Assembly (NCBI GenBank): GCA_910587575.1
Contig: CAJULU010000033.1
Location: 20,855-52,923 of the forward strand
Direction: 5' to 3'
DNA: 32,069 bases
Origin: an uncultured Dorea sp.
GTDB lineage: Bacteria; Bacillota; Clostridia; Lachnospirales; Lachnospiraceae
Positions within the stretch are counted from its first letter, which is position 1; every line of letters begins with the position of its first letter. The notes beneath the pieces were generated by a model, which did no database searches, was not told the DNA's origin, and was given only the letters and a program-made list of their open reading frames with translations. Below are positions 1 through 7,407 of this stretch, piece by piece. A program made the position numbers and the translations under genes.

Positions 1-495
1 ATTCTCTTTCCCCTTAGGCAGAGGCTGATGGATTTCCAGCAATTACTGGTGGTAAACCAGCAGGGAATCATTGCCATGGAAGTCATACGGAAGAATAACC
101 TGGAACTGATCCGCGCCGTTGACCGTGCGCAGATGGTAACGGTATCCGCCCTCCGGGTGGCAGTCACGGTAGCCGGCGCCTTATATAACCAGAAGATTGT
201 ACTGGAAAAGGTGCAGCTTCTCAATGAGACTACCAACAACATGATCAGCGCCACATCACGGATGCTGAAAGAACAGGGCACTGCCATCCAGAGGGAAGCC
301 GTAGAGGCCAGCGTTTCCCCGGATACACTGAAACAGGCATTTGCCGATACCTTGTCTGCACTGGATGACATCAGCACTTACAAGGCCAAGGCGCTACCGC
401 AGATGGCCCAGACCATCCAGGATTTCCGTACCATTGCAGAGGAAGGCGAACGTCAGCTTACTAAGATGGAGAAAGGACAGAACGTAGGCTTCTGA
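1..495 (+). CDS. TelA-family toxic anion resistance protein, C-terminal part (5' truncated by window edge)
   Basis: The frame is open to the first base of the window, so this is the last 164 codons of a longer gene rather than a protein starting at the ATG at position 28. The visible part is almost wholly alpha-helical and reads like the conserved C-terminal half of the TelA/YaaN family: an LFPLRQRL-type segment, then QLLVVNQQGIIAMEVIRKNN and a long polar helix ending in EGERQLTKMEKGQNVGF. Family members are cytoplasmic coiled-coil proteins linked to tellurite and other envelope stress resistance; the biochemical role is poorly defined. The stop is 17 nt before the ClC antiporter gene, so the two are probably co-transcribed. 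The family assignment is by recognition of the sequence pattern; the start lies outside the window. Confidence 0.82.
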   Translation: MLFPLRQRLMDFQQLLVVNQQGIIAMEVIRKNNLELIRAVDRAQMVTVSALRVAVTVAGALYNQKIVLEKVQLLNETTNNMISATSRMLKEQGTAIQREAVEASVSPDTLKQAFADTLSALDDISTYKAKALPQMAQTIQDFRTIAEEGERQLTKMEKGQNVGF

Positions 496-512
496 TCCCG
501 GGGAGGTATGGC

Positions 513-2075
513 ATGAAGAAAGATACTTCCGACACCCTTAAACGTGCAGAACATTTTCAGATCGTACTGATCGGAGAAGGGCTGGTTGTGGGCGGCATTG
601 CGGGATTGGTTATCGTCCTCTACCGTATGTTTCTGGAATATGCAGGGAAGTGGCTTGAGATGATTCTTGCATTCTGCAGACAACATCCTCTGCGGATAGC
701 CGGATGGTTTGTGATTCTGGTTCTGCTGGCCTGGCTTGTGGGAAGGCTTCTGAAGTATGAACCCATGATATCCGGCAGCGGAATCCCCCAGCTTGAAGGG
801 GAGATGACGGGAAAGCTGAACCAGCGGTGGTGGCGGGTTCTTCCCGCAAAATTTCTCGGCGGATTCTTGTGTCTCTTAGGCGGCCTGGCCCTTGGACGGG
901 AAGGCCCCTCCATCCAGCTTGGCGCTATGGTGGGAAAAGGCGTCTCCAAAGGCATGGAGCGGGGCGTAACCGAGGAGAAATACCTTCTGACCTGCGGCGC
1001 CAGCGCAGGACTTTCGGCGGCATTCCATGCCCCTCTGGCAGGAGTCATGTTCTCGCTGGAAGAGGTGCATAAGAATTTCTCCGTATCCGTCCTGGTATCT
1101 GTCATGACGGCTTCTCTGTCGGCTGATTTCATGGCTTCTGCCGTCATGGGGGCTGAGCCGGTGTTTCAGTTCCAGATTATTCAAACCCTGCCGCCGGAAT
1201 ATTACTGGATGATTCTGCTGCTGGGGATTGTGCTGGGGGTTCTGGGTGCATTTTATAACTGGTTTACCTTGAAAGTACAGTCTCTGTACCGGAATGCCCG
1301 GAACTTAAGTGTAACGAAGAAACTGATGATTCCTTTTTTGTGTGCCGGAGTGCTGGGATTTACCATGCCGGAATTCCTGGGCAGCGGCCACGCACTGCTG
1401 GACTATCTGACCACGGAAGACGTACTGATGGGGACGATCTTGTTTATCCTGATCGGGCGGTTTTTCTTCTCCGCCGTCTGCTTCGGCTCCGGCGCACCGG
1501 GCGGTATCTTCTTTCCGCTGCTGGTGCTGGGCGGGTTCATCGGCGGCGCTTTCGCCACGGCAGGCGTGCAGTATATGGGACTGGACATTATGTATATCAA
1601 TAATTTCGTGGTACTGGCCATGGCAGGGTATTTTGCGGCAATTGTCCGCGCGCCGCTGACGGGGATTATTCTGATCTTCGAGATGACCGGATCCCTGAAC
1701 CAGATGCTGTCCTTGTCCATTGTCTCAATCGTATCTTACATGGTAGCAACGCTCCTTCGCTCCAGGCCTATTTATGAGAGTCTTCTGGAAAGAATCCTGG
1801 AACAGCAGAATGGGGAAACCGCAGTGGATCACGGGGAAAAGGTATTGCAGAATTTTGTGGTGCTTCAAGGCTCCCGGCTTGCAGATGCGATGATTAAGGA
1901 AGTAGAATGGCCGGGGAATTGTCTGATTGTAGCAATCCAGCGAGGGTCTGATGAGATTCTCCCGAAAGGGGGCACGAGGCTGCAGACCGGGGATGTGATT
2001 GTGGCCATGACAAACGAGAGGGATGTGCCGGTTGTGCATGACGGGATGGAGATGTTGTGCAGGGAGATGTTCTGA
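513..2075 (+). CDS. ClC-family H+/Cl- exchange transporter with C-terminal TrkA-C-like domain
   Basis: 520-aa polytopic membrane protein. All ClC signature motifs are visible: GSGIPQ (residues 88-93), GREGP (128-132, gating Glu130), GSGAPGG (325-331) and the chloride-coordinating Tyr in PIYESLL (Tyr421). A Glu pair at 183-184 aligns with the internal proton-transfer Glu of E. coli ClC-ec1, so the protein is predicted to be a 2 Cl-/1 H+ antiporter rather than a channel. Residues about 445-520 form a TrkA-C (RCK-C)-like domain (GDVIVAMTNERD near its end), a ligand-binding regulatory module common on firmicute ClC proteins. The start is set by a GGGAGG ribosome binding site at 501-506, six bases before the ATG. 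It follows the TelA-family gene by 17 nt and probably shares its transcript. Confidence 0.95.
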   Translation: MKKDTSDTLKRAEHFQIVLIGEGLVVGGIAGLVIVLYRMFLEYAGKWLEMILAFCRQHPLRIAGWFVILVLLAWLVGRLLKYEPMISGSGIPQLEGEMTGKLNQRWWRVLPAKFLGGFLCLLGGLALGREGPSIQLGAMVGKGVSKGMERGVTEEKYLLTCGASAGLSAAFHAPLAGVMFSLEEVHKNFSVSVLVSVMTASLSADFMASAVMGAEPVFQFQIIQTLPPEYYWMILLLGIVLGVLGAFYNWFTLKVQSLYRNARNLSVTKKLMIPFLCAGVLGFTMPEFLGSGHALLDYLTTEDVLMGTILFILIGRFFFSAVCFGSGAPGGIFFPLLVLGGFIGGAFATAGVQYMGLDIMYINNFVVLAMAGYFAAIVRAPLTGIILIFEMTGSLNQMLSLSIVSIVSYMVATLLRSRPIYESLLERILEQQNGETAVDHGEKVLQNFVVLQGSRLADAMIKEVEWPGNCLIVAIQRGSDEILPKGGTRLQTGDVIVAMTNERDVPVVHDGMEMLCREMF

Positions 2076-2297
2076 TACGGCTTCTGATGTGGAAAATATT
2101 GTATTGCAAATAAAGAATAAGCACACATGAATGAGCCAACAGCTTTCATGTGTGCTTACTTTATGGTGAAATCTACTTAAAAATTATGATAAACCTGTTC
2201 CAGATCCATTGCAGCAGATTTTCTTCCGGCATTTTTTAGCAGAGTACTTTAATAGCAAACGCATAGCAATCGGCCGGACAGAATTACTGAGCGCAGC
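2076..2297. other. Convergent intergenic region
   Basis: This 222-nt gap lies between the + strand antiporter gene and the - strand zinc-ribbon operon. Apart from the hairpin at 2118-2158 I see only AT-rich sequence with no credible ORF, promoter or RNA gene. The short antisense frames running into the antiporter gene have no usable ribosome binding site. Confidence 0.6.
2118..2158 (+). terminator. Rho-independent, probably bidirectional terminator
   Basis: TAAGCACACATGAA (2118-2131) is perfectly complementary to TTCATGTGTGCTTA (2145-2158), giving a 14-bp stem with a 13-nt loop. The + strand continues with CTTTAT and the - strand with TTCTTTATTT, so both strands have a short U-rich tail. It lies 42 nt after the antiporter stop and about 140 nt beyond the stop of the facing zinc-ribbon gene, as expected for one terminator serving two convergent units. 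Confidence 0.8.
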
Positions 2298-4817
2298 TTA
2301 CCCGGCAAAAGGATAATTCATCGTAAACGTAGTGCCGGAAATGTTATTATAAAAGATCTCATCATGATTTCCATACTGCCCCGTGTTATAGAGTTCGCCA
2401 AGCCCGTATACGTCTAATAATTTATTCGCATAAAGTTCGCCTTCATCCCTGTATTTAAAATAGAGATGATAATCCTTACCGATATACTCATAGTATCCTT
2501 CCCCATTGTAATGTGCAATATGCTCATTAAAAATCGTTTCCTCACTGAAATTTCCGTCCGCACCATCCTGTACCGCTCTTGTCAGGTGAAATTTAAAATT
2601 AGCATCATCAATGTTCTCAACATATATGACAATACATTCCTGGGGATTGTCTTTATCATATGCTGTAAATGGACAGTCATTTAAAGGCGGGGCGGGGCAG
2701 GGAATACTTCCAATATAATCCCCCGTCATATCCACCGCTTCATTCTGGGTTTCTGTTTCTTGTCCCGTCTGCCCGTCAGAGGCAACATCCGTCATGATAT
2801 TATTCCATGCAACGTTTATCGGGTCGCCTAATGCTGCTATCTTTGAGTCAAACCGTGCCTGGGTCATCTGTTCGTTTTCATTATAGTAGGGTTCATACGG
2901 ATAAGTCCATCCGTCTTGCCTGTAGAATTCGTACAGCACCATCGCATAGCTCGGCTGATCCAGCTTATAGAAATAAGCTCCGCCATACTGTGCCCCGCCT
3001 GAGGAATATTTATAAATCGTCCCATCTTTATATATTTTCGTAGGCGAACGCTCTGCCATGGTATCGTCATACATCAGTTTCCTTGCAATGCTTCCGTCGT
3101 AGGCATAGATATCCATGACTGTCATATCCGAACCACTGTAATCATACCCGATCAGCAGTTCTTCCGTTCCGTCAGAATTAATGTCATAAAATCCATAGGA
3201 AATTTTATCACTGGAATATCCGCTAAGCACAATTCCCAGTTTGTTCACATCAAGGAACTGAGTTTCTGAGGCCGTATTGCCCGCTGCAATCGCTTCCCGG
3301 TATTCCGTAATAATGCCGTTATATGCGTCGCGAACCGTCTGGGCGTCGGCTTCCTGCTTTTTCGTATAATCCAGGCAGTCCCAGTACTGCATCCCTTCAC
3401 TGCCCGCCCATACAGACCTTAGGCGGAATACGTCGGAAACTCCTTTACGTTTTTCTGAAAAGCCAAAATCATAGGGAAGCGGAAGGCTTCCGCCATACTC
3501 CGATGCTTCCATATTGTACAAATCAGAATTGAAATAGACAGATAAAAGATCTCCCAAATCCACATATTGTTTCACTTCATTTTCAAACGACTCTATCAAT
3601 CCTCTATACCAGGTGTCTATATTGTTCAAATTAGATGGATCTGTCTGATAAAGTATATTTCCTTGTGCAGTTCCCTGCGCAAAAGCTTCTTCCAACGACA
3701 GATCTGTGGTATCATAAATCTCAGTACAACCCATTGTGACCGATTTTTTGCAAACAATCGCATTTCCCTCTATCTGCATAATATCCATATACATCTCATA
3801 TTGAAACTGAGACACCGAACGTCTTGTACAATTTAGTACACATAGAAATTTAGCACCATTTTCTTCTTTTACAAAGACATTCAGATTTCCAGACTCCTTC
3901 ATCTGCATAATACCATACTTCATAACCCTTTTTGGCTGCTCCAGTTCAATCACTTGATCTCCATCTTTCTTGAAAACCTGTACATAAAGATGTTCATAAT
4001 ACATATGCCTGGCTGGTTGGCCATCTGTGACACTCCTAACAGTAATCAGTTCTGAAACTCCGTCTCCATCCAGATCTGTCTCCATTGCCGAAAGAAGTCC
4101 AAAGGCTTCCGGCGGTTTCTGCACGCCATATAGGCCGTTATCCCCCTCCAGAGAGTAATCAAAGGCAACCCCAAACCGTCCGCCTTTGGAACTTCCATAT
4201 GCAGGAATCAGCGTCTGCTCTATGTAATCCGCAAATGCCGGGCCGAATTGCGACTCCGAGCTGTCTTCCCCTTCCCCATTTTCAGTTCCATTTCCCGCCG
4301 TGGTATTCTGCTTCACCGTCTCTTCCACTTTCTGGTACTTCTTCTTTACTTTCTTGCTCTTCGTCTTGGTTCCGGCTTCCTTCAGAACTTCTAACGCCAT
4401 TTCGGGCTGTCCCTGTGCCGTATATACGTCCGCAAGTTCCAGATACGCCGTATCCCTTTTAGGTCTGATGGTAATGGAATCCCTATAAATCGTGATGGCG
4501 TCATCATACTTTTCCTGCTGTACGCACTCTCTTGCTTCTTCTATTTTCCTATCGTATTTATTGTCTTTAATCTTTGCATTTACAAAAAATCCCGATGCTC
4601 CTGCCGCAATACATACGCCCACGATAACGGCGGCAATCCATTTCCATTTTCTTCTCTTCGGCGGCGCATTCTCCTCTTCAAGATAATCATCCTCGTATTC
4701 TTCTTCCCATTCCGGCTCTGTTTCCTGCATATTCCGAACAGGTGCGCCGCAGTTGGGACAGAACTGGATCCCCTCTCTGATCTTCTTTCCGCAATTCTGA
4801 CAGTGCACATTCCTCAT
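2298..4817 (-). CDS. Zinc-ribbon, single-pass membrane protein with TPR-like segment and large external domain
   Basis: 839 aa. Residues 1-26 hold a four-Cys zinc ribbon (Cys6, Cys9, Cys20, Cys23). An acidic linker, a basic patch (PPKRRKWKW) and a membrane helix at about 60-79 follow. Residues about 90-165 look like TPR helices (KYDDAITIYRDSITIRPKRD, AYLELADVYTAQGQPEMALE). The rest is a large external region with two Ca2+-loop-like motifs, DLDGDGVSE (about residue 247) and DINSDGTEE (about residue 545), each followed by a hydrophobic strand as in FG-GAP/VCBS-type folds. The order zinc ribbon, helix, external domain matches the TcaA/YvbJ arrangement. It is the last gene of the operon; its ATG overlaps the preceding stop (ATGA), indicating translational coupling. 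The specific function is unknown. Confidence 0.85.
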   Translation of the reverse strand: MRNVHCQNCGKKIREGIQFCPNCGAPVRNMQETEPEWEEEYEDDYLEEENAPPKRRKWKWIAAVIVGVCIAAGASGFFVNAKIKDNKYDRKIEEARECVQQEKYDDAITIYRDSITIRPKRDTAYLELADVYTAQGQPEMALEVLKEAGTKTKSKKVKKKYQKVEETVKQNTTAGNGTENGEGEDSSESQFGPAFADYIEQTLIPAYGSSKGGRFGVAFDYSLEGDNGLYGVQKPPEAFGLLSAMETDLDGDGVSELITVRSVTDGQPARHMYYEHLYVQVFKKDGDQVIELEQPKRVMKYGIMQMKESGNLNVFVKEENGAKFLCVLNCTRRSVSQFQYEMYMDIMQIEGNAIVCKKSVTMGCTEIYDTTDLSLEEAFAQGTAQGNILYQTDPSNLNNIDTWYRGLIESFENEVKQYVDLGDLLSVYFNSDLYNMEASEYGGSLPLPYDFGFSEKRKGVSDVFRLRSVWAGSEGMQYWDCLDYTKKQEADAQTVRDAYNGIITEYREAIAAGNTASETQFLDVNKLGIVLSGYSSDKISYGFYDINSDGTEELLIGYDYSGSDMTVMDIYAYDGSIARKLMYDDTMAERSPTKIYKDGTIYKYSSGGAQYGGAYFYKLDQPSYAMVLYEFYRQDGWTYPYEPYYNENEQMTQARFDSKIAALGDPINVAWNNIMTDVASDGQTGQETETQNEAVDMTGDYIGSIPCPAPPLNDCPFTAYDKDNPQECIVIYVENIDDANFKFHLTRAVQDGADGNFSEETIFNEHIAHYNGEGYYEYIGKDYHLYFKYRDEGELYANKLLDVYGLGELYNTGQYGNHDEIFYNNISGTTFTMNYPFAG

Positions 4818-5398
4818 CTCCCTTCCTCATCTGTATCTACTCTTTCTAATTCTACGGTTCCGCTTCTTCCATAGAAGCGCCCTGAAAACGTGTCTCCTAA
4901 ATCAATGGTCAACGTATCCCCTTTTAATTTAAAAGGCATCTTGCCACTGACTGAATTCTCTGGAAATGCCTCTTCAAGTATTAAAACATCACCCTTCACA
5001 GTATAATCAAATACCCAGAAATTAAAAGTCAGTCTCTCCGTTTCTATTTCTAAGATCTGACCGGGGCCCGCTTCCCATGTACCCATCAGTTTTTCCTGCT
5101 GGTTTACAAAAAATTTTTTATAAACCACCACACAAACCAGGATTGCCAGCAGCAGTATTAGTATTTTTTTCATGTTACCGACCTGGTTCCCGGCTTTTCC
5201 CTGTCCGACCGGCCTTTGCCTCCCTGTTTCCACTCTTCTTACCGGCATACTGGATGCCGCCGTATGAGCCATTCTTCTCTCACCAAGGGGCGCACCGCAG
5301 GCAGGACAGAATTTACCACCTTGCTTTATCGCTTTTCCGCAGGTAGGACAGAATCTCTGGTCTGATTTATCGTTTTGTCTGCCTCTCCCATCATTCAT
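4814..5398 (-). CDS. Zinc-ribbon membrane protein with small external beta domain
   Basis: 194 aa. The zinc ribbon uses Cys17, Cys20, Cys31 and Cys34 (FCPTCGK, FCPACGAP). A basic, probably unstructured linker leads to a membrane helix at about 78-95 (ILILLLAILVCVVVYKKFF). The external part of about 95 residues starts with LMGTWEAGPGQ and is predicted beta-rich, resembling small lipocalin-like domains whose strands begin with a GxW motif. The gene is 22 nt downstream of the 258-aa zinc-ribbon gene and overlaps the next one by 4 nt, so it is part of the same transcript. The beta-domain comparison is an inference from pattern only; no ligand can be named. Confidence 0.82.
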   Translation of the reverse strand: MNDGRGRQNDKSDQRFCPTCGKAIKQGGKFCPACGAPLGERRMAHTAASSMPVRRVETGRQRPVGQGKAGNQVGNMKKILILLLAILVCVVVYKKFFVNQQEKLMGTWEAGPGQILEIETERLTFNFWVFDYTVKGDVLILEEAFPENSVSGKMPFKLKGDTLTIDLGDTFSGRFYGRSGTVELERVDTDEEGR

Positions 5399-5420
5399 AA
5401 GCCTCTCCTTCCCTTACTCT

Positions 5421-6197
5421 TTAATAATTACAGAGTATCGTCCACTCTCCCTCAAAATTGGCCACTCTGAAATCAACTTTTTGTGTATCCCGGCCTTCTG
5501 ATCCTTTTATTTTCAATTTTGTTTCTACTCTATAAACTTCCACATCAATTCCGTATTCCGGATAAAAGATTATTTCACTTTTCCAGTTTCCTAAAAGGTC
5601 TTCCTCGTATATCTCTTCTTTTTCTGATATCTCATATTCTATCTGAAAATCTGTTCCGAATTCTTCCATAAAGTCATCCCGCAACTCTTCCATCGGCGCA
5701 TAAAAAGCAGCTTCAAAAAACTCCTCGCTGGATTCATCAATGTATTCATCAACACTGTCATACGATGCAATCACTTCAGGTAAAATCTCATCCCCTTTAT
5801 AAAATTCCTGTCTTACTTTCTTACATGCCTTTACAGGAATGATTTCCTCTATATAATCCGTATCACCGGTATTCATATACTCGCAAAAATATTTAACCGG
5901 CATTTTGTATCCATTTACCTTGGTCTTAACGATCCAGATACCCGCTGTCACGATTATTAAAATCACAAGAACCGCCGGTATCATCACAAAAACCTTTTTA
6001 TTTTTCCCCTTCTCCCTTTTCTTTCTGCTTACAGGGTACATTGGCAAGGCTTCAGCTTTGCCCCAGCCATTCCCCATATCCGGTACGTTTCCTCTCCTTG
6101 TACCTTCTACCGGATTTCCGCATGAAACGCAGAACTTACATCCTGGTTCCAGTACTTTCCCGCACTTACCGCAATATTTCGCCACCGCTTTTCCCAT
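5421..6197 (-). CDS. Zinc-ribbon membrane protein with NTF2-like external domain (TcaA-like layout)
   Basis: 258 aa. The zinc ribbon uses Cys9, Cys12, Cys23 and Cys26 (YCGKCGK, FCVSCGNP), with an extra Cys at 20. After a KKREKGKNKK basic stretch, a membrane helix spans about 69-92. The external segment of about 165 residues opens with VKYFCEYMNTGDTDYIEEI and is strongly acidic, with alternating helix and strand ending in EGEWTILCNY. This resembles NTF2/DUF4878-like domains, where the tail strand carries a GxW motif. Family knowledge: TcaA/YvbJ proteins share the order zinc ribbon, helix, NTF2-like domain and act in envelope stress responses. The assignment to that group is an inference. It is 77 nt downstream of the 356-aa relative. 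Confidence 0.82.
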   Translation of the reverse strand: MGKAVAKYCGKCGKVLEPGCKFCVSCGNPVEGTRRGNVPDMGNGWGKAEALPMYPVSRKKREKGKNKKVFVMIPAVLVILIIVTAGIWIVKTKVNGYKMPVKYFCEYMNTGDTDYIEEIIPVKACKKVRQEFYKGDEILPEVIASYDSVDEYIDESSEEFFEAAFYAPMEELRDDFMEEFGTDFQIEYEISEKEEIYEEDLLGNWKSEIIFYPEYGIDVEVYRVETKLKIKGSEGRDTQKVDFRVANFEGEWTILCNY

Positions 6198-6274
6198 CCC
6201 TTCTCTTTTTCCTTCGTATTCCCCACTCCTGATTCATCTTTTCTGTATACTGTCTGCTCTGTATCAGCCCTTTT

Positions 6275-7345
6275 CTATATTTTTTCATAAGTGTCAATCT
6301 CCCAGGCCTCTTCATTCCACACAAACCGGATTCTGGACTGGCCGGTCCAGGAATTGCTTTTCATGGATCCAGAACCATCCGAGTATTGTGACACTCCGCT
6401 ATACTCCAGGCTTGTTTCCATATAGATCCGCCCATGTTCCTCATACGGATTTTCGGGAATAATGTCAAAATCAGAAAACGTGACCTGATAAATCACATAA
6501 TAGTCCGTCCCCCCTATGGATTCATAATCTTCTCTGACAGAGGATGAAATCTGATAAGATAACCCCAGAGACGATAACTCATTGTGATTGATCGCAGCCG
6601 TACACAGTTCCTCCAACGCATTTTTCCCTTTTTCCCTTATGTCCTCCAGCATGTCTTCCTTAAATACCAGCATGTCCTCGCTGACTTCTATATAAGAATC
6701 ATAGGTTTCAAGTGTAATCTCTTTCTGGATTTCTTCATAAAAGTCAGAAGTGATCCCTAACGGATATACACCAGTAAATAGTTCCGGGATTACATAATAA
6801 TCCTTCAGTTCCTCCGTATAGGTATTGTCCTGGTATTTTTCCGGTATCTCTATTCCGCCTAATGTAACGACTGCGCCTGCCGGAACGGAAATACCCACCT
6901 GTTGGGCGGTAAAACCTTCTGTTGATATCTTCCACTTACGAAAAAACAGCCATTTCTTTTCATTCTGGAGTTCCACCTGCAGGTCACGCTTCGAGATACG
7001 CTGGTCTTTTATCATTTTCTCAAACTGCGGCTCCGTCAGCCACTCGTTTTCCTCAATGGCAAGCATCTGATAAGCCTTTTCATACTTGTGTTTTTCCAGA
7101 TAAGACAGAAACTGCTGTTTTACAACACCTACATTTTCACTTCTTTTACCTAAATTAATAAATACCGTGATTCCCAGTATCAGTACGCCCAGAACGGCTA
7201 TGACTGCAATCACATATTTCGGTATTTTCTTCTTTTTCGGAACTGGCACAGCTTTCGCTTTTTTCGGGCTGCTCAGCTTCATTCCGCATTCACGGCAAAA
7301 CATACTGTTATTGCCATTCTCTGCTCCGCATCTTGGACAGTACAT
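6275..7345 (-). CDS. Zinc-ribbon membrane protein, TcaA/YvbJ-like
   Basis: 356 aa from the chosen ATG at 7345, which has a GAGGGG ribosome binding site 11 nt upstream; the in-frame ATG at 7363 has none. The zinc ribbon is MYCPRCG and MFCRECG (Cys3, Cys6, Cys17, Cys20). A Lys/Pro-rich linker precedes a membrane helix at about 44-65. The external region begins with a helical unit (FLSYLEKHKYEKAYQML) and continues with beta-rich repeats containing IEIPEKYQDNTYTEELKDYY and GVYPLGI. These resemble the TcaA second and third domains, which are cell-wall-stress modules in staphylococci. It is the longest of the three simple zinc-ribbon proteins and lies 62 nt downstream of the FHA/protease-like gene. 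Membrane topology and family are well supported; the ligand is unknown. Confidence 0.82.
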   Translation of the reverse strand: MYCPRCGAENGNNSMFCRECGMKLSSPKKAKAVPVPKKKKIPKYVIAVIAVLGVLILGITVFINLGKRSENVGVVKQQFLSYLEKHKYEKAYQMLAIEENEWLTEPQFEKMIKDQRISKRDLQVELQNEKKWLFFRKWKISTEGFTAQQVGISVPAGAVVTLGGIEIPEKYQDNTYTEELKDYYVIPELFTGVYPLGITSDFYEEIQKEITLETYDSYIEVSEDMLVFKEDMLEDIREKGKNALEELCTAAINHNELSSLGLSYQISSSVREDYESIGGTDYYVIYQVTFSDFDIIPENPYEEHGRIYMETSLEYSGVSQYSDGSGSMKSNSWTGQSRIRFVWNEEAWEIDTYEKI

Positions 7346-7407
7346 CTTTATTTTCCCCCTCATTTGTTATAGAAAAAATTCTTGTCCGTCAGTTCTTCTC
7401 TCTCCCT

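Noticed and set aside
620..1147. Long antisense frame of 175 codons inside the ClC gene
   Set aside because: It lies opposite a gene with all ClC motifs, has no ribosome binding site and is Arg/Pro/Ser-rich, as typical shadows of GC-rich coding sequence are.
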